Assembly: GCA_934589675.1 (NCBI GenBank)
Contig: CAKTOF010000010.1
Coordinates: 1 to 64,000, forward strand
Direction of reading: 5' to 3'
From: an uncultured Oscillospiraceae bacterium
GTDB taxonomy: Bacteria; Bacillota; Clostridia; Oscillospirales; Oscillospiraceae
DNA: 64,000 nt
The notes below the pieces were generated by a model, which was not told the DNA's origin, searched no databases, and saw only the letters and a list, made by a program, of their open reading frames with translations. The position numbers and the translations under genes were made by a program. Shown here one piece after another: positions 6,987 to 13,911 of this stretch (positions within the stretch are counted from its first letter, which is position 1; the number at the start of each line of letters is the position of its first letter).

Positions 6987-8831
6987 ATGGTTAGACGAAT
7001 TATAGCATTTCTCCTCAGCGTTGTCATCCTCGGTTTTTCCGTTGCGCCCTATGCCGCCGCGGTCAGCAGCTCCCGGCAGTATGCTGCGGTTGATCTGTGG
7101 GATTTTGTCACGGACTTTCTCGCCTCGGGCGACGACGTCAATCAGTTCGGCGGCGGCTCTGGCCATGGCGGTGGCGCCGGCCGACGGATGGATGGCGCCC
7201 GCTATAAAGCTTGGTCGGACGAGCTGACGGGGTCGCTTGGGACGGCGACGGTGCTCGATGATGGAGCGCTGGTGTTTGCTGTGCCGATCACTGCGGATCC
7301 TGAAGGCGATGTGTACGCCTATGTCGAGTATGGTTACAGCGGAAGATCTAAGGGCAAAATTGATTCACCTTGTACAGACGAAGGAACGTCTATTGTCCTT
7401 AGCGAGTATACCGTTTCGATCAAATCTTCAGTTGCATCTCGTGAGTCTCGTGGCGCGGGCATAAATATGTTGAATTACGTCGTTCCGGTATCTGGTATTT
7501 ATTCGATCTATCGAGTGGACGGAACTGTTTTGCAGCGTGTTGGAGAAAACGGATCGTTTTCGGACTATACCACTGGTTTTAGTGGTTTATTTCGGACGAA
7601 TAACGCGCTTCTTACTGCTGGTACAGTAACTTCTTGGATTGAAGTTTCGCTTCGTAAAGTCTATTCGAACCGCGGCTTGATCGAGGGCACCATTGGCCCC
7701 ATCTACGTTAAATGCATTCCCTCCGACCCGGCCGTTTCCATGCCGCCGTCCAGCTCGCGGATCTCGGATCTGATGCAGACCATCGCAGACTTTTTCAGCC
7801 CGGACCGCATCAAGAACTTCGTGCTCGGCAAAACGGACTCGTCCGGCAATATCACGAATATCTACAATACGACGAATATCTTCAGCGAAAGCACGAAGAT
7901 CTTCACGGAGCCCGTGACCGGCACGCAGTATCAGTGCAAAAGCTGGTTGTATGACTACACGAACCGCGTCTACGATCTCACGCTCGAATCCGGCACGTTC
8001 TATGTAGATGGCAAGGACATTGACTTCATCGACCTGACCTATGGCGAGAACGCGCTCCAGATCCGCTATTTCTCGTCCGGCGCGCTCGTCTCGTCGGAAA
8101 AGTTCGCTTATGTGACCGCGACGAATCCGAATCCTGGCCAGTGCGTGCATGAATACGAAAGCGCCGTCACGACGGATCCGACCTGCACGACGGCCGGCGT
8201 CCGTACATACACCTGTACGATCTGCGAGCACTCCTATACAGAAACAATCTCTGCGCTTGGCCACGACTGGCGGAAGGTGCGTTCCGTCGACGCGACATTC
8301 AACGAGGACGGCAGCGTCGACGAGTATGGCTATATCCTCTATGAATGCGCTCGATGTAAAGAGCAGTACAAGGACTACGCGACGACAGGCCCGCCCGTCA
8401 CGCCGGGCGGCAGCTCTGGAAGCGGTTCAGGCGGCGGCTCCGGCAGCTCCGGCTCCGGCGATTCGTTCTGGCAGACGATCAAAAACGCGTTTGCTGACTC
8501 GCTGGGCACGATCCTCGGAACGGTGCTTGACTTCATCGCGGAAATCCTCGGCAGGATCCTCGACCTTGTCAAAGAGCTGCTGAGCTTCCTGTTCGGGCTG
8601 CTCGACGACATTGTGCTCGGCGGCATCCGAGCATTTTTCAAGGCGATTCGTGAGCTGGCGTTTGATGCATTTCTCGGTGACGACGGCAGCTATCAGCTGC
8701 CGGACGGCGTGCCGCAGGTGTTCCAGTTCTTCTCCGGCGTTTTTGGTGCGCTGCCGCCTGCCGTGGCTGCCGTGTGCATCCTCGGCGTCGTGCTCGTCGT
8801 GCTGTTTTCCGTGTTCCGGCTTGTGGGGTGA
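6987..8831 (+). CDS. pIII-like phage adsorption protein (minor coat)
   Basis: 614 residues, the largest phage protein. It has a signal peptide (FLLSVVILGFSVAPYAAA), a long extracellular N-terminal part, and a Cys-rich module at about 385-465 (CVHEYESAVTTDPTCT...CTICEHSYTE...GHDW). A Gly/Ser linker follows at about 470-490, then amphipathic helices and a C-terminal membrane anchor (AVCILGVVLVVLFSVFRLVG). Signal peptide, modular ectodomain, glycine-rich linker and C-terminal anchor form the layout of the pIII receptor-binding protein. The ATG at 6987 is spaced well from GGTGG; a GTG at 6981 is also in frame. The Cys-rich module closely matches the repeats in the host SLH protein at 348-3431. 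DNA at about 7330-7690 is visibly AT-richer than the rest of the gene. Confidence 0.75.
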   Translation: MVRRIIAFLLSVVILGFSVAPYAAAVSSSRQYAAVDLWDFVTDFLASGDDVNQFGGGSGHGGGAGRRMDGARYKAWSDELTGSLGTATVLDDGALVFAVPITADPEGDVYAYVEYGYSGRSKGKIDSPCTDEGTSIVLSEYTVSIKSSVASRESRGAGINMLNYVVPVSGIYSIYRVDGTVLQRVGENGSFSDYTTGFSGLFRTNNALLTAGTVTSWIEVSLRKVYSNRGLIEGTIGPIYVKCIPSDPAVSMPPSSSRISDLMQTIADFFSPDRIKNFVLGKTDSSGNITNIYNTTNIFSESTKIFTEPVTGTQYQCKSWLYDYTNRVYDLTLESGTFYVDGKDIDFIDLTYGENALQIRYFSSGALVSSEKFAYVTATNPNPGQCVHEYESAVTTDPTCTTAGVRTYTCTICEHSYTETISALGHDWRKVRSVDATFNEDGSVDEYGYILYECARCKEQYKDYATTGPPVTPGGSSGSGSGGGSGSSGSGDSFWQTIKNAFADSLGTILGTVLDFIAEILGRILDLVKELLSFLFGLLDDIVLGGIRAFFKAIRELAFDAFLGDDGSYQLPDGVPQVFQFFSGVFGALPPAVAAVCILGVVLVVLFSVFRLVG

Positions 8832-8835
8832 TGCT

Positions 8836-8976
8836 ATGTTCTCAGTTCTTTCTCTCTTCTGCTCGTGGCTTCCGTCGCCGTTGGACGGAATCGTCTTCGG
8901 CGCGCTGTGTCTTGTGCTGCTCGTCGTGATCATCAAGCTTGTCGCGAAGGTCATCGACATGCTGCCGTTTACGTGA
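8836..8976 (+). CDS. 46-residue phage membrane protein
   Basis: MFSVLSLFCSWLPSP, then one strong membrane helix (IVFGALCLVLLVVIIKLVAKV), ending in a short polar tail. It starts 5 bases after the adsorption protein stop with TGTGGGGTGATG upstream. Its position directly behind the pIII-like gene and its single helix suit the pVI group of virion tip or assembly proteins, but it is shorter than pVI, so the role stays open. Confidence 0.6.
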   Translation: MFSVLSLFCSWLPSPLDGIVFGALCLVLLVVIIKLVAKVIDMLPFT

Positions 8977-8987
8977 GGTGATGTGCA

Positions 8988-9236
8988 ATGAATGTAACGG
9001 ATTCTCTCGCCGCGCTCGGCACGTTCCTCGGCTCTATCTGGGATCTGATGTCCGGCGTGACCGTGCCCGGCCTCGGCGTCTCGTTTGCGGCGCTGTTCCT
9101 CGCGATCACGATCGTCAACGTCGTGCTCGCCGTGTGCTCCGTTGCGCTCGGCATCGGCCGCGGCTCGACCGGCTACCGCTCCGGCCGCGGCCGGAAGGGC
9201 CGGATCTCTGAAAACAGGCAAGGTGATGAGTTTTGA
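8988..9236 (+). CDS. 82-residue phage membrane protein with basic tail
   Basis: It starts at ATG 8988 behind GTGAGGTGATG. An amphipathic N-terminus, a membrane helix at about 30-55 (VSFAALFLAITIVNVVLAVC) and a strongly basic Gly/Arg tail (STGYRSGRGRKGRISENRQG) are visible. A membrane helix followed by a basic C-terminus is how filamentous coat proteins present positive charge to the DNA, so a coat or DNA-contacting virion protein is possible. It ends with a TTGA overlap with the next gene. Confidence 0.6.
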   Translation: MNVTDSLAALGTFLGSIWDLMSGVTVPGLGVSFAALFLAITIVNVVLAVCSVALGIGRGSTGYRSGRGRKGRISENRQGDEF

Positions 9237-9706
9237 ACCGTTTTATGATTTTGCTGTGTCTGGCGTCGCTCCTTATCGTGCCTGTGCTGGCGGCAGAGAC
9301 GGCCGAAGATGCAGAGACTTTGACGGGAGGTGTCCGCAATGAAGCTTCGTCGCAGAGCGGGGCCTCTCCGGAGGCTGCTGCGCAGACTGATCCGGGCGAT
9401 CCGCTCGTTTCTGCTCCGGCTGCTGACGAGCCGGCGAGTACGGTCGCTGTGCTCGATGCTGCTCCGGTATTAGACGATGACGCGCCCGGCACGCTGCGGC
9501 AGGCCGTGGCCGGCGTCTTCGGCGAGTATCAGCCGCGCACGCAGACGGTTACGGAATACGCGTCAGACGGCAGCGTCCTGCGTACTGAGACGCAGCTCGT
9601 GCCGGGCCTCGCCGGGCTCGACTGGGCGTGGATCGCGTCGGCCGTGTTCTTCGCGCTGTTCATTCTTGGCTTTTTCAAGCTGCTGGGAGGTCTGATCCGC
9701 TCATGA
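9233..9706 (+). CDS. Secreted, membrane-anchored phage protein, 157 residues
   Basis: It begins with TTG at 9233 because AAGGTGA lies 6 bases upstream; the first ATG in frame (9245) is too far from it. A signal peptide (ILLCLASLLIVPVLA) leads into an acidic, Ala/Pro-rich region of about 90 residues. A C-terminal membrane helix follows (WIASAVFFALFILGFFKLLG). The mature protein would be anchored with its acidic part outside until virion assembly. This layout resembles a second minor coat or adsorption protein. It overlaps its neighbours by 4 bases at each end. Confidence 0.6.
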   Translation: MNRFMILLCLASLLIVPVLAAETAEDAETLTGGVRNEASSQSGASPEAAAQTDPGDPLVSAPAADEPASTVAVLDAAPVLDDDAPGTLRQAVAGVFGEYQPRTQTVTEYASDGSVLRTETQLVPGLAGLDWAWIASAVFFALFILGFFKLLGGLIRS

Positions 9707-9837
9707 CGCAGATGTCGGAATTTTTCGCTGCCATGCTCGCGGCCGTCGCGGATTTCCTCGCGGCGGATCCCGTGATCTACCTCTTTGGGCTTGTCCTGTT
9801 CTGCTTTGTGTGCAGGATGATCAAGACGCTTACTTAG
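9703..9837 (+). CDS. 44-residue phage membrane protein
   Basis: MTQMSEFFAAMLAAVADFLA, then one membrane helix (PVIYLFGLVLFCFVCRMIK). The ATG overlaps the previous stop (ATGA) and GGGAGG lies 12 bases upstream. It is another tiny single-helix protein in the structural block, a candidate minor coat protein. Confidence 0.55.
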   Translation: MTQMSEFFAAMLAAVADFLAADPVIYLFGLVLFCFVCRMIKTLT

Positions 9838-9874
9838 ATATCTTCGGCTCTGTCCGTGATATAAATTTTCAAGA

Positions 9875-10066
9875 TTGGAGTTGATTTCGCAGGAAGCTTC
9901 TACCCTCTCTTCCTTCCTCACGAATGTGGGGACGGTTCTGACCTCGGCCGTTGGCTGGATGGGCACGATCGTCTCGACGATCATGTCCACGCCCGTCCTG
10001 CTCGTCCCGTGCGTCATGGGCCTTGCGTTCACCGGCGTCGCGCTGTTCAAGTCGCTGCGTCACTGA
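9875..10066 (+). CDS. Candidate major coat protein, up to 63 residues (start uncertain)
   Basis: An amphipathic N-terminal helix (LSSFLTNVGTVLTSAVGWMG) leads to a hydrophobic helix (TPVLLVPCVMGLAFTGVALF) ending in KSLRH. This amphipathic-hydrophobic-basic order is that of filamentous major coat proteins, and the gene sits just before a strong hairpin and zot. No in-frame ATG precedes the body of the protein. TTG at 9875 or 9881 is possible, but GGAG (9877-9880) is badly spaced to both, so the start is uncertain. No signal peptide is visible. Confidence 0.55.
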   Translation: MELISQEASTLSSFLTNVGTVLTSAVGWMGTIVSTIMSTPVLLVPCVMGLAFTGVALFKSLRH

Positions 10067-10072
10067 TTCCAC

Positions 10073-10112
10073 GGAGCGGGGGCACGCCAAGCGGAGCGCG
10101 TGCCCCCGCTCC
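10073..10112. terminator. 15-bp perfect hairpin between coat and zot genes
   Basis: GGAGCGGGGGCACGC (10073-10087) pairs perfectly with 10098-10112, with a 10-base loop and no T-run. A hairpin behind the coat gene would lower transcription into zot or protect the coat mRNA; filamentous phages use a terminator at this place. A packaging function is also possible. Confidence 0.6.
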
Positions 10113-10131
10113 CACGCTTGAGGTGATCATC

Positions 10132-10836
10132 ATGCTGTTTGTCCTGCTCGCTGCGGTGATCCTCTACCGCTGGCTCTGCCCGCGGAAGGAACCGCACGTG
10201 CTTAATATCTATTTCGGCGTTCCCGGTTCCGGCAAGACGACATTCGCCGCGTGGCTCACGCGCCGCGCGCTCCGGCAGTCCCGCATTATCATGTGGTGTC
10301 AGGCGCATCCCGGCCGGATCTCCGACCGGATCGTCGCAAGCCGCTTCTTCCGCCGCCGCACGGATGTCTATTCCAACGTGCCGATCACTGGTGCGTATGC
10401 GCTTGATCCTGCTGTCGACATTGGTACGTTCATGATCTCGGACGCCAAGGTCATCATCGACGAGGCCGGCGTCGAGTACAATAACCGTGCCTATAAGACC
10501 ATGCCGAAGGATGTGATCTACTGGTACAAGTATCATCGGCATTATGAATGCTCTGTCGACGTCTTCTCGCAGTCTTATGACGATATGGACATTACGCTGC
10601 GCCGCCTTGCCCAGAATTACTATATCCTGAAAAAGTCGCTTATCCCGTTCTGTGTCGTCACGAAGAAGATCCGCCGCAAAGTCGGTATCGACGAGCAGAC
10701 GCATCAGATCATGGATCAGTATTCGTTCGGCCTGCCGCTTCTCGGAACACGCTGGATCTTCTCGCCGCCGCTCTGGAAGCTGTTCAATTCCTACTCCCGG
10801 AAAGAGCTGCCGCACAAGATCTGGCGCACTTGGTGA
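10132..10836 (+). CDS. Zot/pI-family phage assembly ATPase
   Basis: 234 residues. Zot-domain proteins are the inner-membrane ATPases that extrude filamentous phages. An N-terminal membrane helix (LFVLLAAVILYRWLC) is followed by Walker A GVPGSGKT at about 29-36 and Walker B KVIIDEAG at about 110. The C-terminal region is helical and basic. The ATG at 10132 has GAGGTGATC upstream; the longer frame from 10009 runs through the hairpin and is not the start. In classical phages pI has its membrane span after the ATPase domain, whereas here the clear span is at the N-terminus. Its stop is directly next to the stop of the convergent transposase. Confidence 0.85.
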   Translation: MLFVLLAAVILYRWLCPRKEPHVLNIYFGVPGSGKTTFAAWLTRRALRQSRIIMWCQAHPGRISDRIVASRFFRRRTDVYSNVPITGAYALDPAVDIGTFMISDAKVIIDEAGVEYNNRAYKTMPKDVIYWYKYHRHYECSVDVFSQSYDDMDITLRRLAQNYYILKKSLIPFCVVTKKIRRKVGIDEQTHQIMDQYSFGLPLLGTRWIFSPPLWKLFNSYSRKELPHKIWRTW

Positions 10837-11841
10837 TCATGCTGCCTCGTCCGGGGACTTCCATCCGAGGATCTTCCGCGGGTAGCCGTTCATCCAGTCC
10901 TGCAGCGCTGCAATGCGCTTTTTCGTGATCTTCCCGAAGTCGGTGCCTTTGGGGAAGAATCTGCGGATCATGCGGTTGTGGTTCTCGTTGCTGCCTTTCT
11001 CCCACGCTGCGTAGCTGTGGCAGTAGTACACGATGAACCGGCTGCCGCCGAAGACGGAGCGCGTCAGCTCGTCGTAGTGCAGGAACTCCGGCCCGTTGTC
11101 CGTTGTGATGGTGCGGAATTTCTCCCGGAACGCGCGCTTGCCCATGCAGCGCTCGAGCCGGTCGAATATGCTGCGGATCGTCGCAGCTCTTCGGTCCGGC
11201 AGACGGAAGATCAGCTCCTGCCGCGTCATGCGCTCGGTCAGCGTCAGCAGCACTGCATTGCTGCCCTTGCAGCTCACAATGAGATCCATCTCCCAGTGGC
11301 CGCGCTCAGATCTCCGGTTGATCTCCTCCGGCCGCTGCTCAATGCTCGGCAGCTGCCCATGCACGACGCGCGACGGCAGCTGCGCAGCTGCGCGCCGGCG
11401 CTTCGGCTTCTGCCAGAGATGCCGGTTCGTCAGCTCGCGGAAGATCTCTTTCCCGATGTAGGAATAGAGCGTCGAGGTGCAGACGCTCGTTTCAAATCCG
11501 GCCTTCCGCGCCGCGGCCAGCGCGGCCGCAGGCGAATATCGCTGCTGCACGATCATGCGCTCCAAGTATTCGGCGTAGGCGTGGTCGTGACCAATCTTCA
11601 GCTGGCGGCCTTTGGCCGTCTGGTTCCGGTCGTGGATCTGCTGCGCCTTGTCTGCGGAGTAGCGAACTTCGTCGTACCACGGGCATGTATGGACGTAGCT
11701 GCCGCGCCGGAGCTCGTTGTAGATCGTCTGGCGGCAGAAGCCCAGCTCGCGCGCGATCCACGCGACGCTCTTTCCCGCGCGCCGGTAGGCTTCCAGCTGG
11801 ATCCGTTCGTCTCTTGTCATGTAGTGCTGCTTTTTCTTCAT
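10837..11841 (-). CDS. IS30-family DDE transposase carried by the prophage
   Basis: 334 residues. The N-terminal helix-turn-helix (RAGKSVAWIARELGFCRQTI) is followed by the DDE core with GHWEMDLI, TTDNGPEF and EKGSNENHNRMIRRFFPKGT. These are the IS30 motifs with both aspartates and the glutamate present. The ATG at 11841 follows AAGGAGAGAG. The stop abuts the zot stop with no spacer, and I see no terminal inverted repeats on either side, so this is not a freshly inserted IS. Spiroplasma filamentous phages carry IS30-like transposases as well, so it is probably the phage's own integration enzyme. Confidence 0.85.
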   Translation of the reverse strand: MKKKQHYMTRDERIQLEAYRRAGKSVAWIARELGFCRQTIYNELRRGSYVHTCPWYDEVRYSADKAQQIHDRNQTAKGRQLKIGHDHAYAEYLERMIVQQRYSPAAALAAARKAGFETSVCTSTLYSYIGKEIFRELTNRHLWQKPKRRRAAAQLPSRVVHGQLPSIEQRPEEINRRSERGHWEMDLIVSCKGSNAVLLTLTERMTRQELIFRLPDRRAATIRSIFDRLERCMGKRAFREKFRTITTDNGPEFLHYDELTRSVFGGSRFIVYYCHSYAAWEKGSNENHNRMIRRFFPKGTDFGKITKKRIAALQDWMNGYPRKILGWKSPDEAA

Positions 11842-11859
11842 GTTTCTCTCTCCTTGCAT

Positions 11860-11898
11860 AGAGCGCGCGCCCTTGGCTGTGCCCAGGGCGCGCGCTCT
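11860..11898. repeat. 13-bp perfect hairpin upstream of the transposase
   Basis: AGAGCGCGCGCCC (11860-11872) pairs with GGGCGCGCGCTCT (11886-11898). It lies between the small gene ending at 11898 and the transposase ribosome binding site. It could limit transcription into the transposase, or be a structural element of the ssDNA genome. Confidence 0.65.
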
Positions 11899-12119
11899 TA
11901 TCTTAGCTCAATTCCGTATACGCGTGCAACGGTGCTGCGGATCTCGCGTCCGCTGGCAAGGCCGCCTTTCCACTCGACGATGGCGTCAAACACTTCGTTC
12001 GGCGTCAGCGGCGCTTCCGGGTCGCCGTAGGCGTAGCAGCTGAGCGCTTCTGCTTCCAGCGGCAGCAGATAGCTCTCCCATTGCAGCAGGGTCATGGGGC
12101 TGCGGGGTTCGTAGGTCAC
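11898..12119 (-). CDS. Small acidic phage protein, 73 residues
   Basis: It begins with GTG at 12119 preceded by GGGAG at 8 bases. An in-frame ATG at 12134 has no ribosome binding site. The sequence is acidic and soluble (EAEALSCYAYGDPEAPLTPN, EVFDAIVEWKGG). It lies upstream of the transposase on the same strand and could be a regulator or an excision-type accessory. I recognise no family; similar short proteins with a PNEVFDAIVEWKGG-like end occur in mobile elements, but that is only an impression. Confidence 0.5.
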   Translation of the reverse strand: MTYEPRSPMTLLQWESYLLPLEAEALSCYAYGDPEAPLTPNEVFDAIVEWKGGLASGREIRSTVARVYGIELR

Positions 12120-12398
12120 GATATCGTCTCCCATCGTAAAAAGTCAGGCGTGCCGAAGCTCGCCCGCGAGCTTCGGTTGCCCACCGTGTGCATAAATTAT
12201 CCGGGCGGTCAATGCGGACCGTGGAATAAATGCCAGTGCGCACACTGGCGTTTATGCCGCGAAAGCCGCTTGACCGCCTGGATATTTTATGCGAGCCGCC
12301 CGCAGGGCACCTTGTTCCCTCGTTCCTGCTCCCAGCTCTGTAGAGCGCCCCTGAGAGTGAAAAAGGCCCTCACTGTCTAAATTCCTCTTGACATTCAC
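12120..12398. other. Non-coding phage region with nested inverted repeats
   Basis: There is no gene here, but strong structure. A 10-bp hairpin lies at 12153-12176 (CCGAAGCTCG with CGAGCTTCGG). A long imperfect inverted repeat joins 12190-12212 to 12270-12292. Nested inside it is a 13-bp stem with one mismatch, 12226-12238 with 12243-12255, around a 4-base loop. Filamentous phages place their origins and packaging signal in one such intergenic region. Confidence 0.65.
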
Positions 12399-12414
12399 CG
12401 CAAAAGCTGCCGAC
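12399..12414. repeat. attR, right copy of 16-bp direct repeat
   Basis: CGCAAAAGCTGCCGAC, identical to 5006-5021. A TTGACA lies just inside the phage end at 12389-12394, but no matching -10 box follows. Confidence 0.8.
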
Positions 12415-12487
12415 AGGAAACGACTGGAAAAATTTCGAAACGGATGTTGCACAAATTCGGGCGGGATATTCTGTGAAATAAGCCATC

Positions 12488-12517
12488 TTGCTTTTGCGGG
12501 GCAAATGATTATATACT
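12488..12517 (+). promoter_or_regulatory. Promoter of the MaoC-like gene
   Basis: TTGCTT (12488-12493) and TATACT (12512-12517) are separated by 18 bases, 47 bases before the start codon, with AAAGGAGATA as ribosome binding site. Confidence 0.6.
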
Positions 12518-12564
12518 AAAAGTACCGTAGCCACACGGGTGGTATCTGAAAGGAGATAGATTTC

Positions 12565-13842
12565 ATGAGCGAGAAATTCCTGACCTTCCAGCCCGGCGAG
12601 TATTATGACTTTGAAAAAGCCGCTGTGGAGGAGCGCTTTGCGCAGGCCCGCGGCGAAAAGCCGATCCCGCCGATGTTCCCCGGCATGGACCCGACCGCGC
12701 CTCGCCCGTTCACCGAGGAGGCCATCATTGCCCGCAACCGCCTCTATAACCCGTTTGACCCGCTCTATACCGACCCTGAGTTCGCCCGCGCGCACGGCCA
12801 TCCGTCCTGCCCGGCCATGCCCGGCATGATCATGGCCTGCGGCTCGCCGCAAGGCTTCTCGAAGGACACGGGCGACCTGTGGTACTACACGAACGACGGC
12901 ACCGTCGTGCGCATGTATCAGGACATCTACGGCGACACGATGCTCGCCCCGAAAAACATCGTCTCCCACATGAAGGACGTCACCAAGCCCGGCAGCGACG
13001 TGCGCATGATGTTCATGGGCGGCGAGTGCGACGGCTACAACGAAGCGGGCGAGAAGGTCTATCACGCCTTCACGAACACGCGCGACTGCTGGCGCAAATA
13101 CAAAGACGACGTCCCCGCCTCCGAGCGCCAGAACTTCACCGAGAACATGGCCGAGTGGACGACGTACTTCCCCGAGCAGATCCCGAACGGCGACGCCGAG
13201 TACGAGCGCATGTTCAAGATCTGGGACAACGAGGTCATCGCCGGCGACAACACGCCGTACTGGGAGGATGTTGAGGTCGGCACGTTCCTGCCCGAGACGT
13301 GCTCGGACGGCCCGATCACGTTCATGCACATCATCGCGTGGCAGAACATGGGCACGATGTCGCTGTTCAACCGCGAGGAGCTGCGCGACCTTACCTATAT
13401 GAAGAAGAATTACTTCCAGGACCGCTTCGGCTCGTTCCTCGACGAGACGGCGCTGCACTACTCCGGCCGCAACATCCCCGGCTCGCGCATGGCCATGTAC
13501 AACAACACCTGCGCGGACCTCATCTACCGCACCGTCACCAACTGGATGGGCTACAAGGGCCGCATCACGCAGTATGCGTGGCACTTCTTCCCGTTCTTCC
13601 GCGAGCTGGACGTCGCCCCGCTGTGTGCCGAGGAGTTCAATCTCGTCCCCGGCTACGAGGGCAAGGCGCTCGACCTGCACCCGTCCGAGGGCGACATCGT
13701 CATCGGCAAGGCGTGCGTCATCGGCAAGTACGTCAACGAGCTCGGCGAGCACATCGTCAAGATCATGCTCTGGGCCGAGAACATGCACGGCGCGCTCATT
13801 CAGGGCTGCCCGATGGAGGTCGCGCTGCCGAGCCGCGGCTAA
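12565..13842 (+). CDS. MaoC-like (hotdog) dehydratase-family protein
   Basis: 425 residues, soluble. The segment beginning near residue 233 (YWEDVEVGTFLPETCSDGPI) has the opening pattern of MaoC-like acyl dehydratases (YxEDVxVG...GPIT). The N-terminal half looks like a second, degenerate hotdog unit, so the protein is probably a double-hotdog of the type that hydrates or dehydrates acyl thioesters. The usual catalytic Asp-His pair is not obvious to me, so activity is uncertain. It stands alone with its own promoter and an ideal AAAGGAGATA site just outside attR. The flavoprotein gene downstream may be co-transcribed. Confidence 0.6.
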   Translation: MSEKFLTFQPGEYYDFEKAAVEERFAQARGEKPIPPMFPGMDPTAPRPFTEEAIIARNRLYNPFDPLYTDPEFARAHGHPSCPAMPGMIMACGSPQGFSKDTGDLWYYTNDGTVVRMYQDIYGDTMLAPKNIVSHMKDVTKPGSDVRMMFMGGECDGYNEAGEKVYHAFTNTRDCWRKYKDDVPASERQNFTENMAEWTTYFPEQIPNGDAEYERMFKIWDNEVIAGDNTPYWEDVEVGTFLPETCSDGPITFMHIIAWQNMGTMSLFNREELRDLTYMKKNYFQDRFGSFLDETALHYSGRNIPGSRMAMYNNTCADLIYRTVTNWMGYKGRITQYAWHFFPFFRELDVAPLCAEEFNLVPGYEGKALDLHPSEGDIVIGKACVIGKYVNELGEHIVKIMLWAENMHGALIQGCPMEVALPSRG

Positions 13843-13911
13843 GCAAAAATTTTTCTTCCGGCGGAGGGGCGCGCCCTCTCCGCCGGATGGCTTTTATGGA
13901 GGAAGCGGAAC

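Larger units (their letters stand above)
5006..12414. mobile_element. Filamentous (inovirus-type) prophage, 7.4 kb
   Basis: The element is bounded by a perfect 16-bp direct repeat and has the gene content and size of a filamentous ssDNA phage. In order: ssDNA-binding candidate, HUH rolling-circle Rep, small membrane proteins, a long adsorption protein with glycine linker and C-terminal anchor, more tiny membrane proteins including a coat candidate, a Zot/pI ATPase, then an IS30-type transposase and a small gene on the other strand. Hairpins at 5044, 10073, 11860 and 12190 are typical of ssDNA phage control and packaging regions. No reading frame looks broken, so it may still be active. No pIV-type secretin is present, as expected for a host without an outer membrane. 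Confidence 0.85.

Noticed and set aside
10837..11898. A plain IS30 element inserted in the prophage
   Set aside because: No terminal inverted repeats or short target duplication; the transposase stop touches the zot stop. Kept as a phage gene.
12389..12394. TTGACA at the right prophage end as an outward promoter
   Set aside because: No -10 box lies at 16-18 bases, either in the integrated form or across a circular attP junction.
5006..12414. Integration at a dif site by XerCD
   Set aside because: The 16-bp core CGCAAAAGCTGCCGAC is GC-rich and does not resemble the AT-centred dif sites of Firmicutes. XerCD use cannot be excluded but is not supported.
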